Assembly (NCBI GenBank): GCA_945873925.1
Contig: CAMCES010000011.1
Location: 1-46,827 of the forward strand
Direction of reading: 5' to 3'
DNA from: Bordetella parapertussis
Lineage (GTDB): Bacteria; Pseudomonadota; Gammaproteobacteria; Burkholderiales; Burkholderiaceae_C
Length of the DNA: 46,827 nt
Shown here: positions 32,886 through 42,138 of the stretch, in pieces
Layout: each line of letters begins with the position of its first letter
Numbering within the stretch: position 1 is the first letter of the stretch
Notes under the pieces: model-generated
The model's database searches: none
What the model was told of the DNA's origin: nothing
What the model saw: only the letters and a program-made list of their open reading frames with translations
Made by a program: the position numbers and the translations under genes

Positions 32886-34378
32886 GCGTTGACCTCCCCA
32901 TTGGCCAATTCAGTGACCGCTTCTGCAAATGCATCGGCCCGTGCCACGTAATTGGCATACATGTCCAAGCTGGCACAAGCAGGTGACAGCAGCACGACGT
33001 CGCCAGCACGGGCACACTGCGTGGCTGCTCGAACGGCATCTTGCATGTCATGGGCCATGTGCTGCTCGACCCCGTTGATGCGCAAAGCTTCACCCAGTTT
33101 TGCAGCATCCCGACCGATCAACACCACGGCCCGAACATGCCGGGTCACGGGTTCGATCAGCGGTGCAAAATCTTGGTTCTTGCCTTCGCCACCCATGATC
33201 ACCACCAGTTGTCGATCCACGCCCAAGCTGTTGATGGCTGCGACCGTGGCGCCCACATTGGTGCCTTTGCTGTCATCGATGTATTCGATGTCGTTGACCA
33301 TCGCCACCGACGACAAGCGGTGCGGCTCGCCTTGGTACTCTCGCAAGCCATGCAGCAAAGGAGCCAAAACTGGGCTGCAAGTGCTGGCCAGCGCCAATGC
33401 CGCCAGTGCATTCAAGGCATTGTGTTGGCCCCGGATGCGTAATGCATCGGCAGGCATCAAGCGCTGGATCTGCAAGGGCTCCTCGCTGACCTTGGCACGC
33501 TTGCTGCAAGGCTCTTCCAGTGGTGAAGCGCGAACCAGCCAGGTCATGCCATGGATGGTTGATAAACCAAAGTCACCCGGTGCCTGCGGTTCATCGGGAC
33601 CAAAACTGATCTTCTGCCTGGGCACGGCTTTTTTATCTTTGCTGTTTTGCGGCCATGAGCCGATCACCTCTGGATCATGCCTGGGCAACACGCCTGTCCC
33701 ATGGCCGCCCCAAACATTCGCTTTGGCTCGGGCATAGGCAGCCATGTCGGTATGCCAATCCAAATGGTCTTGGGTGATATTGAGCAGACATGCGGCTGTC
33801 GGCTCGAAGTCCTTCACCTCATCCAATTGAAAACTCGACAACTCCAGCACCCATACTTGGGGCTTTTCTGACCAACGCGTCCGCAAGGTATCGAGCAGCG
33901 TCGGCCCGATATTGCCGGCCACAGCCACATCCTTGCCAGCTCTTTCCAGCAACAAGCCGGTCAAGCGGGTCACGGTGGTTTTGCCGTTGGTACCGGTGAT
34001 GGCCAACACATGCGGTTGATAGGCTTGGGCTGAGGATTTCAATTGCGCCAGGGCGTGGGCAAACAGGCTGAGTTCGGTGCCAACCCAAATGCCTTGCGCT
34101 TTGGCAGCTTGCCAAACCGGCGCCACGTCAGCGGGGCTCAGGCCCGGGCTCTTGAAAACGCCATGCACAGGCTTGCCTGACAGCAAGTCCGCATGGAAGG
34201 CTTGTGACTTGAAAGTCACCGACAAGCCTTCTTCCAACAAGGCTTTCAGACCTGGTGGTTGCTCACGTGTATCCACCACTGTGACCTCAGCCCCCTGCCA
34301 TGCGCACCAACGGGCCATGGCCAAGCCTGAGTCACCCAGACCCAGGATCAGCATGTGATGGCCCTTGAACATGTTCAT
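32882..34378 (-). CDS. murD: UDP-N-acetylmuramoyl-L-alanine--D-glutamate ligase MurD
   Basis: Adds D-glutamate to UDP-MurNAc-L-Ala. The 498-residue product has a Rossmann-like start (HHMLILGLGDSGLAMARW), the ATP loop GTNGKTT (129-135), LELSSFQLD and the C-terminal DDSKGTNVGAT. It is longer than the usual roughly 440-450 residues because of a polar insert in the central domain (from about WGGHGTGVLPRHD to CSKRAKVSEEP). The start is the ATG at 34378, two bases after the mraY stop; another ATG two codons on is possible. The frame extends 30 codons upstream into mraY. Confidence 0.95.
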   Translation of the reverse strand: MNMFKGHHMLILGLGDSGLAMARWCAWQGAEVTVVDTREQPPGLKALLEEGLSVTFKSQAFHADLLSGKPVHGVFKSPGLSPADVAPVWQAAKAQGIWVGTELSLFAHALAQLKSSAQAYQPHVLAITGTNGKTTVTRLTGLLLERAGKDVAVAGNIGPTLLDTLRTRWSEKPQVWVLELSSFQLDEVKDFEPTAACLLNITQDHLDWHTDMAAYARAKANVWGGHGTGVLPRHDPEVIGSWPQNSKDKKAVPRQKISFGPDEPQAPGDFGLSTIHGMTWLVRASPLEEPCSKRAKVSEEPLQIQRLMPADALRIRGQHNALNALAALALASTCSPVLAPLLHGLREYQGEPHRLSSVAMVNDIEYIDDSKGTNVGATVAAINSLGVDRQLVVIMGGEGKNQDFAPLIEPVTRHVRAVVLIGRDAAKLGEALRINGVEQHMAHDMQDAVRAATQCARAGDVVLLSPACASLDMYANYVARADAFAEAVTELANGEVNA

Positions 34379-34380
34379 GG

Positions 34381-35559
34381 TTAACGCAGCTTCAAGGTGG
34401 ACAAGCCCACCAAACACAACAGCATGGTGATGATCCAAAACCGAACCACCACCTGGGTTTCTTTCCATCCCGATTTTTCAAAGTGATGGTGTAGAGGCGC
34501 CATTTTGAAAATACGCCTACCCTCACCGAATTTGCGTTTGGTGTATTTGAAGTAAGTCACCTGCAACATGACCGACAAAGCCTCAGCCACAAAGATGCCG
34601 CCCATGATCGCCAACACGATTTCTTGGCGAACAATCACTGCAATCGTTCCCAACGCAGCACCCAAGCCCAAGGCGCCAACATCACCCATGAAGACTTGTG
34701 CTGGGTGTGTGTTGAACCACAAAAAGGCCAAGCCAGCACCTGCGATCGCGCCACAAAAAATCACCAACTCACCAGCACCGGGAATGTGCGGCAAAAACAA
34801 GTATTTGGAATAGATGGCGCTGCCCGCGGCATAAGCGAAGATGCCCAGCGCAGAGCCCACCATCACAACCGGCATGATGGCCAAGCCATCGAGTCCGTCG
34901 GTTAAGTTGACCGCGTTGCTCGAGCCCACGATCACCAGGTAAGTGAGCAAGACAAAACCAAACACACCCAAGGGATAGCTGATTTCCTTGAAAAAGGGCA
35001 CGAGCAAACCTGCTTTGGGCGGCAAACTGACATCAAAGCCTGATCGAACCCAGTTGATGAACAATTCCAGCACGCGCATGTTGCTGACCTCTGAAATACT
35101 GAACACCAGGTACAAGGCTGCCAACAAGCCCATCAACGACTGCCAAAGGTATTTCTCCCTCGAGGCCATGCCCTCGGGGTCTTTGTTGACCACTTTGCGC
35201 CAATCGTCTACCCAGCCAATGGCACCAAAGCCCAGGGTCACCACCAACACAATCCAGACAAATCGGTTGGATAAATCCACCCACAGCAAGGTTGAAAAAG
35301 CAATCGACAACAAGATCAGCACACCACCCATGGTTGGCGTACCCGACTTGCTGAGGTGGGCTTCAACACCATAACCACGAACAGGTTGACCGATTTTCAA
35401 GGACACCAGCTTGCGAATGACCATGGGTCCGGCCATCAAACCGATCAACAAGGCGGTCATGGCAGCCATGACTGCTCGGAAAGTCAGGTATTGAAACACC
35501 CTGAGAAAGCCGTATTCAGGAGAGAGGCTTTGCAACCATTGCGCCAGGCTCAACAACAT
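34381..35559 (-). CDS. mraY: Phospho-N-acetylmuramoyl-pentapeptide transferase MraY
   Basis: Transfers phospho-MurNAc-pentapeptide to undecaprenyl phosphate to give lipid I. It is a 392-residue protein with ten transmembrane segments and the catalytic aspartates in GWVDDW (118-119) and NLTDGLDGLA. It also has SKSGTPTMGG, FMGDVGALGLG and the loop APLHHHFEKSG. The ATG at 35559 is preceded by AGGAG, and the gene overlaps the murF stop by ten bases. Confidence 0.97.
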   Translation of the reverse strand: MLLSLAQWLQSLSPEYGFLRVFQYLTFRAVMAAMTALLIGLMAGPMVIRKLVSLKIGQPVRGYGVEAHLSKSGTPTMGGVLILLSIAFSTLLWVDLSNRFVWIVLVVTLGFGAIGWVDDWRKVVNKDPEGMASREKYLWQSLMGLLAALYLVFSISEVSNMRVLELFINWVRSGFDVSLPPKAGLLVPFFKEISYPLGVFGFVLLTYLVIVGSSNAVNLTDGLDGLAIMPVVMVGSALGIFAYAAGSAIYSKYLFLPHIPGAGELVIFCGAIAGAGLAFLWFNTHPAQVFMGDVGALGLGAALGTIAVIVRQEIVLAIMGGIFVAEALSVMLQVTYFKYTKRKFGEGRRIFKMAPLHHHFEKSGWKETQVVVRFWIITMLLCLVGLSTLKLR

Positions 35560-36965
35560 GAGGACTCCTTGGCTGTGTTTGCCACGCAAGGCCCTTGCCC
35601 AGCCAACAGACCTTGCACCAGTCTCTCCATGCGCATGAACCGAGAACCTTTGACCAGCACTGTGGCGACCTGCGGCAGAAGTTGCGTCACCATGTGTTGT
35701 ATGTCTTCCATGTTGTTGCCATGTTGTGCGCTCGGAAAGCCTTGCGCGCTGTGTTGACTGAGTTGACCCAAGGTGAACAGATGTTCAATCCCCGCTTGCA
35801 ATGCGTATTGCCCGACTTCGAGGTGGAATTGCGGTCCTTGTTCACCGACTTCACCCATGTCACCTAAGACCAACAGGCGCGGGCCGGGTGACATGGCCAA
35901 CAAATCAATGGCAGCCCGAACCGAATCGGGGTTGGCGTTGTAGGTGTCATCGATCACGGTGATGTGTTGTGAAGCCCATTGGATTGGCCATGCTTGGGAT
36001 CTGCCTGCCACCGCTTGAAAGTCGGACAAGCCTGCTTGAATCGCTGGCAAAGGCACACCTGCCGCCAGCGCAGCTGCACAAGCGGCCAAGGCGTTGTGCA
36101 GATTGTGTTCACCGGCAACAGCCAGTTGCGTCTCCACCAAACCCTGTGGGGTTTGAATCTTCAATGCCCACGCCATGCCTTGCCATGAGGCGGCCACAGC
36201 GTGCACCGCTGCTGTGCTGTCGCCAAAATCCAGGACTTGGTGCTGTGCCGCCATGTCTCGCCAAACAGCTTGGTGGCGGTCTGTGTTGGGAAACACCGCC
36301 ACTCCCTGTGCCGACAAAGCCTTCAACACCATGCCGTTTTCAAGTGCCACAGCTGCCACGGATTGCATGAATTCCTGGTGCTCGCGTTGCGCGTTGTTCA
36401 CCACAGCAACCGTGGGCGCAACCCAGTCGGCCAGTTGTTCAATTTCACCCGGGTGGTTCATACCCAACTCGAGAACCGCTATTTGGTGATGCGCACGCAA
36501 CCGCAGCAAGGTCAATGGCACGCCAATGTCATTGTTGAAATTGCCTTGGGTGGCCAGGGCATGCTCGCCTCTCCAAGCTCGCAAGATGCTGGCGATCATT
36601 TGTGTCACCGTGGTTTTGCCATTGCTGCCTGTCACCCCGATCACCGGCACAGAGAATTGGCTGCGCCATGCCTTGGCCAATTGCGCCAAGGCTGCCTTGG
36701 TGTCTTGCACTTGCAAACCGATCAAACCAGCAGCTGCCAATCCGTGGTGTGCAATCGCCACCGTCACGCCATGCGATGGCAGTTGAGACAAAAAATCATG
36801 CCCATCAAACCGCTCACCTCGGAGCGCCAGGAACACATCGCCTGGCAGCAAGCTGCGTGAATCGGTGTGCACCCGCAGCACGAGGGCGGTGGGATCACCC
36901 ACCAGCTGACTACCCGGCAGCCAGTCATGCATTTGTTGCAAGCTCAATGACATGGGGATGCTCAT
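35550..36965 (-). CDS. murF: UDP-N-acetylmuramoyl-tripeptide--D-alanyl-D-alanine ligase MurF
   Basis: Adds D-Ala-D-Ala to complete the UDP-MurNAc pentapeptide. The 471-residue product has DSRSLLPGDVFLALRGERFDGHDF at the N-domain (read in two parts), the ATP loop GSNGKTT (113-119), LELGMNHPGEI, and DDTYNANPDSVRAA with the C-terminal LVLGDMGEVGEQG. The start is the ATG at 36965, overlapping the murE stop as ATGA; four further upstream codons are in frame but unnecessary. Confidence 0.96.
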   Translation of the reverse strand: MSIPMSLSLQQMHDWLPGSQLVGDPTALVLRVHTDSRSLLPGDVFLALRGERFDGHDFLSQLPSHGVTVAIAHHGLAAAGLIGLQVQDTKAALAQLAKAWRSQFSVPVIGVTGSNGKTTVTQMIASILRAWRGEHALATQGNFNNDIGVPLTLLRLRAHHQIAVLELGMNHPGEIEQLADWVAPTVAVVNNAQREHQEFMQSVAAVALENGMVLKALSAQGVAVFPNTDRHQAVWRDMAAQHQVLDFGDSTAAVHAVAASWQGMAWALKIQTPQGLVETQLAVAGEHNLHNALAACAAALAAGVPLPAIQAGLSDFQAVAGRSQAWPIQWASQHITVIDDTYNANPDSVRAAIDLLAMSPGPRLLVLGDMGEVGEQGPQFHLEVGQYALQAGIEHLFTLGQLSQHSAQGFPSAQHGNNMEDIQHMVTQLLPQVATVLVKGSRFMRMERLVQGLLAGQGPCVANTAKESSCC

Positions 36966-38452
36966 GCGCGTCCCCACTGGTGCAATGCCAATGATGCATG
37001 GTCAACATCACTGAAGCCATGCTTGACACCTTGGATTTCTTGGTAGGTTTCATGTCCCTTGCCTGCAATCAGCACCACGTCTTGCGCGCGGGCCTGGGAC
37101 ACCATGCGTGCTATCGCCTTGGCACGATCGGGCTCTTGAACAACTTTGTCGGGATGTTGCAACCCGGCGCACATCTGCGAGAGGATGTCTGCAGGGTCTT
37201 CGGTGCGCGGGTTGTCACTGGTCAGGCAAACCTGATCCGCAAATTGCTCTGCCATGCGCGCCATGGGTGCGCGTTTGCTGCTGTCTCTGTTGCCACCACA
37301 ACCCAACAGACACACCAGACGGCCTGCTCGTGCGGATGCCCAGGGGCGCAAAGCCTGTAAGGCTTGTTGCACCGCATCGGGCGTGTGCGCGTAATCTACC
37401 ACCACCGCAGGTTGGTGGTTGCCACCCAAGCGCTGCATGCGACCCGGCACGGCTTGCAGTCCCTGGCAAGCCTGTGCTGCGCTTGCCAGCGTATGACCCA
37501 TGTCACGCAAGGTGGCGATGACGCCCAGCATGTTCATGACATTGAATTCACCGATGGCATTGATCTGAACCGGCTGGGTATCTGACCCTTCAACCACATC
37601 AAACGCCATGCCCTGCGGTGTGGCTCGAACATGCTTGGCAACCAAGTCGGCCGATTGGTGAACCGACAGCGTCCACAGCCTGCATGGGCCATGCTTTAAA
37701 TGCTTGACCAACACAGGGCCTTTGGCATCATCGATATTGACCACGGCTGAGCGCAAACCAGGCCAATCAAACAGGCTCTGCTTGGCTTGCCAATACGCGT
37801 CCATGCTGCCGTGGTAGTCCAAGTGGTCTTGGGAAAAATTGGTGAATATCGCGGTGCGCAGTTGCACACCATCGAGTCGGTGTTCTTCGATGCCTATGGA
37901 TGAGGCCTCAATTGCACAGGCTTTCACGCCCTGCGCCACCCATTCACGCAGCTGTGCATGCAATGCCAGCGGGTCGGGCGTGGTCAGCCCTGTGCTGTGC
38001 ATGCGTCCTGGCTCACCCAAGCCCAGCGTACCCACCAGCGTGCAGCGCTCTCCCAACTTGGTCAAGGCCTGGGCCAACCACCAAGCGGTACTTGTTTTCC
38101 CGTTGGTGCCTGTGACTGCCAGCATGTGGAGTTGGCGGCTGGGGTGCGCATGGTAGGCATCTGCAATCGCACCACTGGCGGCTTTGAGTTGAGCCACACT
38201 GACAATCGGCGCGTCATGCAAGGCCAAGTCGTTGACCGCCTCAAACGCCTCAATGCCTTGTGCCTCGACCAAGCAAGCGCTGGCACCTTGCTGCAAGGCC
38301 TGCACCACATGCTGTCTGGCGTCTGCAGATTGACCCAACCATGCAAAAAAGGCATCGCCTGACCGAACTTTTCGATGGTCAGCATGCAATTGACCGTGCA
38401 CCCGTGCGCGTAACCACTGCGCGGCTTGCTCAGGTGTTTGCAAGTGGTGCAT
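36962..38452 (-). CDS. murE: UDP-N-acetylmuramoyl-tripeptide synthetase MurE (meso-diaminopimelate type)
   Basis: Adds meso-diaminopimelate to UDP-MurNAc-L-Ala-D-Glu. In the 496-residue product the ATP loop TGTNGKTS lies around 115-121 and NFSQDHLDYHGS in the central domain. DNPR (413-416) is the motif selecting meso-diaminopimelate over lysine, consistent with a Gram-negative wall. The start is the ATG at 38452, sharing one base with the ftsI stop (TGATG) and with GGAG upstream; TTG at 38455 is an alternative. Confidence 0.97.
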   Translation of the reverse strand: MHHLQTPEQAAQWLRARVHGQLHADHRKVRSGDAFFAWLGQSADARQHVVQALQQGASACLVEAQGIEAFEAVNDLALHDAPIVSVAQLKAASGAIADAYHAHPSRQLHMLAVTGTNGKTSTAWWLAQALTKLGERCTLVGTLGLGEPGRMHSTGLTTPDPLALHAQLREWVAQGVKACAIEASSIGIEEHRLDGVQLRTAIFTNFSQDHLDYHGSMDAYWQAKQSLFDWPGLRSAVVNIDDAKGPVLVKHLKHGPCRLWTLSVHQSADLVAKHVRATPQGMAFDVVEGSDTQPVQINAIGEFNVMNMLGVIATLRDMGHTLASAAQACQGLQAVPGRMQRLGGNHQPAVVVDYAHTPDAVQQALQALRPWASARAGRLVCLLGCGGNRDSSKRAPMARMAEQFADQVCLTSDNPRTEDPADILSQMCAGLQHPDKVVQEPDRAKAIARMVSQARAQDVVLIAGKGHETYQEIQGVKHGFSDVDHASLALHQWGRA

Positions 38453-40188
38453 CAAAACGACTCCGCTTCTGCCTTGGCCACTACCTGGGGCTTGACAGTC
38501 ATGTCGGGTTGCACTTCCAGCATGCGCAAGGTTTGTTGCACGGTTTGGCTAAACACAGGTGCAGCCACATCACCACCAAAATAGAGACCAGCCGTCGGCT
38601 CGTCAATCATCACAGCCACCACGATGCGGGGATTTTCAATCGGGGCCATGCCCACAAAAAAGCCTCTGTACTTTTTATGGGCATAGCTTTTGCCATCGAG
38701 CTTGTGGGCTGTACCGGTCTTGCCACCCACCGAATAGCCCATGGTTTGCGCTTTGACTGCGGTACCGCCAGACCCCGTGGCCATGTGCAACATATGGCGT
38801 ACCGCTGCTGCATTTTGCGCACTCATGACCCGCACGCCGGCGGTTTGTTCTGGTCGCTTGATCAAGCTCACCGTTGCGACTTCGCCGTCTCGCGCAAACG
38901 CTGTGTAGGCTTGTGCGAGTTGGAACAGACTGGTGGACAAGCCATAGCCATAACTCATGGTCGCTTGCTCCATGGGCAGCCAGGTTTTGTAGGCTCGCAA
39001 GCGCCCTGCCACCGCGCCAGGAAAAGGCAGCTTGGGCTTTTGCCCAAACCCGACTTGGGTGTACATCTCCCACATGTCCTTGGCAGGCATGCGCATGGCG
39101 ATCTTGACCGTGCCCACGTTGCTTGATTTTTGGATGACTTCGTTGACACTCAGCAAGCCATGCGGGTGGTTATCGGTGACCGTCATGCCATGCAAGTTCA
39201 GCTTGCCAGGAGCGGTGTCAATCATGGTCTCTGGTTTGATCACACCCTTTTCAATAGCCAAGGCCACCACAAACGGCTTCATGGTTGAGCCGGGCTCGAA
39301 GGTGTCCGTCAGGGCGCGGTTGCGCAATTGCCCGCCGTTGAGAGTGCTTCTTTTGTCTGGGCTGTAGCTCGGGTAATTCGCCAAAGCCAAGACATCCCCG
39401 CTTTGGGCATCCAACACCACCACACTGCCAGCTACCGCACGGTTGTCCAACACGGCTTCGCGCAACCGTTGGTAGGCAAAATATTGGACTTTGCTGTCAA
39501 TGCTCAATTGCAGGTCACGACCCTCCTCGGGGGGGATCATGTCGCCAATGCCTTCGACCACTTGACCCTGTCCATCCTTGATGACCCGCCTTGAGCCGCT
39601 TTTGCCGCCAAGGTGTGAATTGAAGGTGAGTTCTACCCCTTCTTGTCCGATGTTTTCAATGTTGGTGAAGCCGACGATATGCGCTGCAGCCTCACCCTGC
39701 GGGTACATGCGCTTGTATTCCATGCGTGTGTAGACACCGTGGATACCAAGTTCGGTGACTTTTTTGCCGGTGGCCATGTCAATCTGGCGCTTGATCCAGA
39801 CGAAACTTTTCTTGCGGTTTTTGACTTTGCGTTCAAGCTCGGCATAGGGCATTTCCAGCAGCTCTGCCAATTTTTTGAGCTTGGTGACATCCATTTTCAT
39901 TTCCTCTGGACTGGCCCAAATGCTTGGCATGGGCACACTCGAGGCCAAGATCAAGCCATTGCGGTCCAGTACCCGGCCCCGGTTGGCTGGGATTTCTAAA
40001 TTTCGCTCGAACCGAACCGTGCCTTGCTTGCGAAAGAAGGCGTTGCCGAGCACTTGCACGTAGGCGGCACGAAACACCAAGCCGATGAAGCCCAGCGCGA
40101 TACACACCACGATGAATTGGCTGCGCCAGATGGGCGTGCGGCTGGCCAGCAAGGGGTTGTTGCCATACTGCACGCTGCGGCTGCTCAT
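38452..40188 (-). CDS. ftsI: Penicillin-binding protein 3 (FtsI), septal transpeptidase
   Basis: Class B penicillin-binding protein cross-linking septal peptidoglycan. In the 578-residue product an N-terminal membrane anchor (about 24-44) is followed by the dimerisation domain (RGRVLDRNGLILASS). The transpeptidase domain has the three active-site motifs: STMK (301-304, nucleophile Ser301), SSN (355-357) and KTGT (490-493). ATGA overlap with ftsL; TGATG junction with murE. Confidence 0.97.
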   Translation of the reverse strand: MSSRSVQYGNNPLLASRTPIWRSQFIVVCIALGFIGLVFRAAYVQVLGNAFFRKQGTVRFERNLEIPANRGRVLDRNGLILASSVPMPSIWASPEEMKMDVTKLKKLAELLEMPYAELERKVKNRKKSFVWIKRQIDMATGKKVTELGIHGVYTRMEYKRMYPQGEAAAHIVGFTNIENIGQEGVELTFNSHLGGKSGSRRVIKDGQGQVVEGIGDMIPPEEGRDLQLSIDSKVQYFAYQRLREAVLDNRAVAGSVVVLDAQSGDVLALANYPSYSPDKRSTLNGGQLRNRALTDTFEPGSTMKPFVVALAIEKGVIKPETMIDTAPGKLNLHGMTVTDNHPHGLLSVNEVIQKSSNVGTVKIAMRMPAKDMWEMYTQVGFGQKPKLPFPGAVAGRLRAYKTWLPMEQATMSYGYGLSTSLFQLAQAYTAFARDGEVATVSLIKRPEQTAGVRVMSAQNAAAVRHMLHMATGSGGTAVKAQTMGYSVGGKTGTAHKLDGKSYAHKKYRGFFVGMAPIENPRIVVAVMIDEPTAGLYFGGDVAAPVFSQTVQQTLRMLEVQPDMTVKPQVVAKAEAESF

Positions 40189-40487
40189 GGCTGCTCCTTG
40201 GCTGTGCCAGTATCCGCGAGCGCTTGATCGGGCGAGGCGTACTGGGTGATGGCTGGCGAGATGGTGCGCATTTGCAACTGTTCACGCGCGAGTTTTTCCA
40301 CCCTCAGTGGTGTCGCCTCGGCACCGCGCTCGACATCGAGTCGGTCGTATTCGGTTTCCAGCCGCTGCGCTTGTGCTTTGGCTCGGTCAAGCTCGGTATA
40401 CAAACGTCTGGATTCATACTGGGTTTTCACCAAATAGAGCGCGCTCAGCATGACCGCCACCAGCAGCAATGCGCTGATGCGGGTCAT
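40185..40487 (-). CDS. ftsL: Cell division protein FtsL
   Basis: A 100-residue bitopic protein. The N-terminal transmembrane helix (ISALLLVAVMLSALYLV) is followed by a periplasmic heptad coiled coil (SRRLYTELDRAKAQAQRLETE, read in parts) that pairs with FtsB and recruits FtsW/FtsI. A short C-terminal tail follows VEKLAREQLQMRTISP. Its position between rsmH and ftsI, with ATGA overlaps on both sides, is diagnostic. Confidence 0.92.
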   Translation of the reverse strand: MTRISALLLVAVMLSALYLVKTQYESRRLYTELDRAKAQAQRLETEYDRLDVERGAEATPLRVEKLAREQLQMRTISPAITQYASPDQALADTGTAKEQP

Positions 40488-41410
40488 GCGTTGTCTCCGA
40501 TGGGCTGACGCTTGGCCACCCGCATGATCGCACTGCGGCTGCGCGGATTGGCCTTGATTTCTGTATCGCTGGGCCGCTGCCTGCCCAAGGCAATGAACGG
40601 CAATTGCGGTGCTTGTGCAAATGGTGTGCGCCGGTCATACACCTCGCGCGAGTGTTTGACGATGAACTGCTTGACCAGGCGGTCTTCGAGCGAATGAAAA
40701 CTGATCACCACCAAGCGTCCCCCGGGCTGAAGCACGTCCAAGCTCGCTGTGAGTGCTTGTTGCAATTCGTCGAGCTCACGGTTGATGAACATGCGAAAGG
40801 CTTGGAAAGTGCGGGTTGCTGGGTTTTGACCTGGCTCGCGGGTTTTGACCACCTCGGCGACCAAGGCTGCCATGGCCAATGTGGTTGATGGCAATTGACC
40901 TGCCTCGCGCCTGGCCACGATGGTTTTGGCAATGCCGTTGGCAAATCGCTCTTCACCATAGTCACGTATCACCTGCGCTATCTGGTCGGCTTTTGCCTTT
41001 TCCAGCCACTCGTGCACGCTTGGGCCTTGGCTTGTGTCCATGCGCATGTCCAGCGGGCCGTCCTGGCGAAACGAGAAGCCGCGATCGGGGTTGTCTATTT
41101 GCGGAGAGCTCACCCCCAGGTCCATCAAGACACCCGCGACGCTGTGGGGCGGCAGTTGGTTCAGTGCTGCAAAGCCCTGGTGCCTGATCGTCAACCGGGG
41201 GTCGTTGATGGTCTGCGCCACCTGCACTGCTTGCGGGTCTTTGTCGAAGGCGATCAGCCGACCCATCGGACCGAGCTGCGCCAAGATGCGCTTTGCATGC
41301 CCGCCGCGGCCAAAGGTTGTGTCGACATAAGTGGCTTCGGCCTGGACGTCCAGCGCCTCGACCGCCTCCTTCAACATGACGGTGGTGTGTGCCCATTCAG
41401 TCGTTGCCAT
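40484..41410 (-). CDS. rsmH: 16S rRNA m4C1402 methyltransferase RsmH (MraW)
   Basis: SAM-dependent methyltransferase acting on N4 of C1402 in the 16S rRNA decoding centre. The 308-residue product has HTTVMLKEAVEAL, the SAM motif VDTTFGRGGHAKRIL, LMDLGVSSPQID and the C-terminal VVISFHSLEDRLVKQF, all characteristic of the family. It starts with ATG six bases after the mraZ stop. Confidence 0.97.
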   Translation of the reverse strand: MATTEWAHTTVMLKEAVEALDVQAEATYVDTTFGRGGHAKRILAQLGPMGRLIAFDKDPQAVQVAQTINDPRLTIRHQGFAALNQLPPHSVAGVLMDLGVSSPQIDNPDRGFSFRQDGPLDMRMDTSQGPSVHEWLEKAKADQIAQVIRDYGEERFANGIAKTIVARREAGQLPSTTLAMAALVAEVVKTREPGQNPATRTFQAFRMFINRELDELQQALTASLDVLQPGGRLVVISFHSLEDRLVKQFIVKHSREVYDRRTPFAQAPQLPFIALGRQRPSDTEIKANPRSRSAIMRVAKRQPIGDNA

Positions 41411-41416
41411 TCCACT

Positions 41417-41845
41417 TTAAATCGAAAAATCCCGAAACACATCGGGCATGTCGCCCTGCATGGCTTGGGCTTCCAGGTCGTCATAAGTGGACTTGTCCCA
41501 CAGCTCAAAGTGTGTGCCCATGCCCAACAAAACCGCGTCTTTGCTGATGTGGGCCGCCGCCCGCAACTCTGGAGACACCAGCACACGACCGGTTCCATCC
41601 ATGTCGACATCCATGGCGTTGCCTAAAAAAATGCGCTTCCACCATTGCGCTGTCATCGGTAATGCGGACACGCGCTCGCGAAATTTTTCCCACTCGCCAC
41701 GCGGAAAAATCATCAAACAACCGTGGGGGTGACGCGTGATGGTGAGCTGCCCGGCAGCCGTCGCGCTCAGCACGTCCCGATGCCTGGTCGGCACCGATAA
41801 ACGGCCTTTGGCATCCAAACTGATTGACGACGCGCCTTGAAACAC
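41417..41845 (-). CDS. mraZ: Transcriptional regulator MraZ
   Basis: DNA-binding repressor of the dcw cluster, with two AbrB-like halves each carrying the Dx(K/G)GR motif: DAKGRLSVPTRHRD and DGTGRVLVSPELR. It is 142 residues and starts with GTG at 41845 (MFQGASSISLDAKGR is the family N-terminus). Four direct repeats with 10-base spacing lie 48-82 bases upstream (41893-41927) and look like its own operator, so autorepression is expected. Confidence 0.95.
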   Translation of the reverse strand: MFQGASSISLDAKGRLSVPTRHRDVLSATAAGQLTITRHPHGCLMIFPRGEWEKFRERVSALPMTAQWWKRIFLGNAMDVDMDGTGRVLVSPELRAAAHISKDAVLLGMGTHFELWDKSTYDDLEAQAMQGDMPDVFRDFSI

Positions 41846-41892
41846 AGCAACAAACCCCTTCGTGACGAGAACAGGCGGTGGGAAAAAGCTAT

Positions 41893-41927
41893 TTCACTTT
41901 TTTCCACAAAATTCCACTTGTTTGCAC
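41893..41927 (-). promoter_or_regulatory. MraZ-binding repeats upstream of mraZ
   Basis: On the minus strand the pentamers GTGCA (41927-41923), GTGGA (41917-41913), GTGGA (41907-41903) and GTGAA (41897-41893) recur every 10 bases with 5-base AT-rich spacers. Known MraZ operators are direct repeats of a GTGG-like pentamer with 5-base spacers, so the match in layout is strong. Confidence 0.72.
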
Positions 41928-41953
41928 TTTAACAGAGTTTTTCTTGAAGACAA
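41926..41953 (-). promoter_or_regulatory. Candidate dcw-cluster promoter (PmraZ)
   Basis: TTGTCT (41953-41948) and TAAAGT (41931-41926) on the minus strand are 16 bases apart. A start near 41919 would lie inside the MraZ repeats, suitable for repression. The hexamers are imperfect, so this is tentative. Confidence 0.42.
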
Positions 41954-42086
41954 GCCCTGAACGGAGATTTAGTAAATAAAATCAATGACTTAGCCGATAT
42001 TTCAAATCACCACCTCAATTAAAATCATGATATGAAATAAGCACTTAGCGATCAGACTCAATGTGACTTATCAGCATTTTTGGCGT
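41954..42086. other. AT-rich intergenic stretch between PmraZ and the dksA terminator
   Basis: These 133 bases are the remainder of the largest gap in the window (41846-42138). They are visibly AT-rich compared with the genes around them. I see no open reading frame with a ribosome-binding site, no strong hairpin and no repeat. They may supply an upstream promoter element. Confidence 0.5.
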
Positions 42087-42112
42087 AAAAAAAGCAGGCT
42101 GTAGCAGCCTGC
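42087..42112 (-). terminator. Intrinsic terminator of dksA
   Basis: GCAGGCT (42094-42100) and AGCCTGC (42106-42112) form a 7-bp stem around a 5-base loop. On the minus strand seven U residues (42093-42087) follow, 27-52 bases after the dksA stop. It separates dksA transcription from the dcw promoter. Confidence 0.88.
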
Positions 42113-42138
42113 TTTGTGGTTGAAGGGCGACTGAAATA

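Noticed and set aside
40895..41626. A 243-codon plus-strand open frame across rsmH and mraZ.
   Set aside because: It is antisense to two well-supported genes, with no ribosome-binding site and no recognisable domain.
41901..41909. A DnaA-box-like TTTCCACAA/TTTTCCACA string upstream of mraZ.
   Set aside because: It is a single imperfect site and is better explained by the 10-base MraZ repeat series; no cluster of DnaA boxes or dnaA/dnaN genes is nearby.
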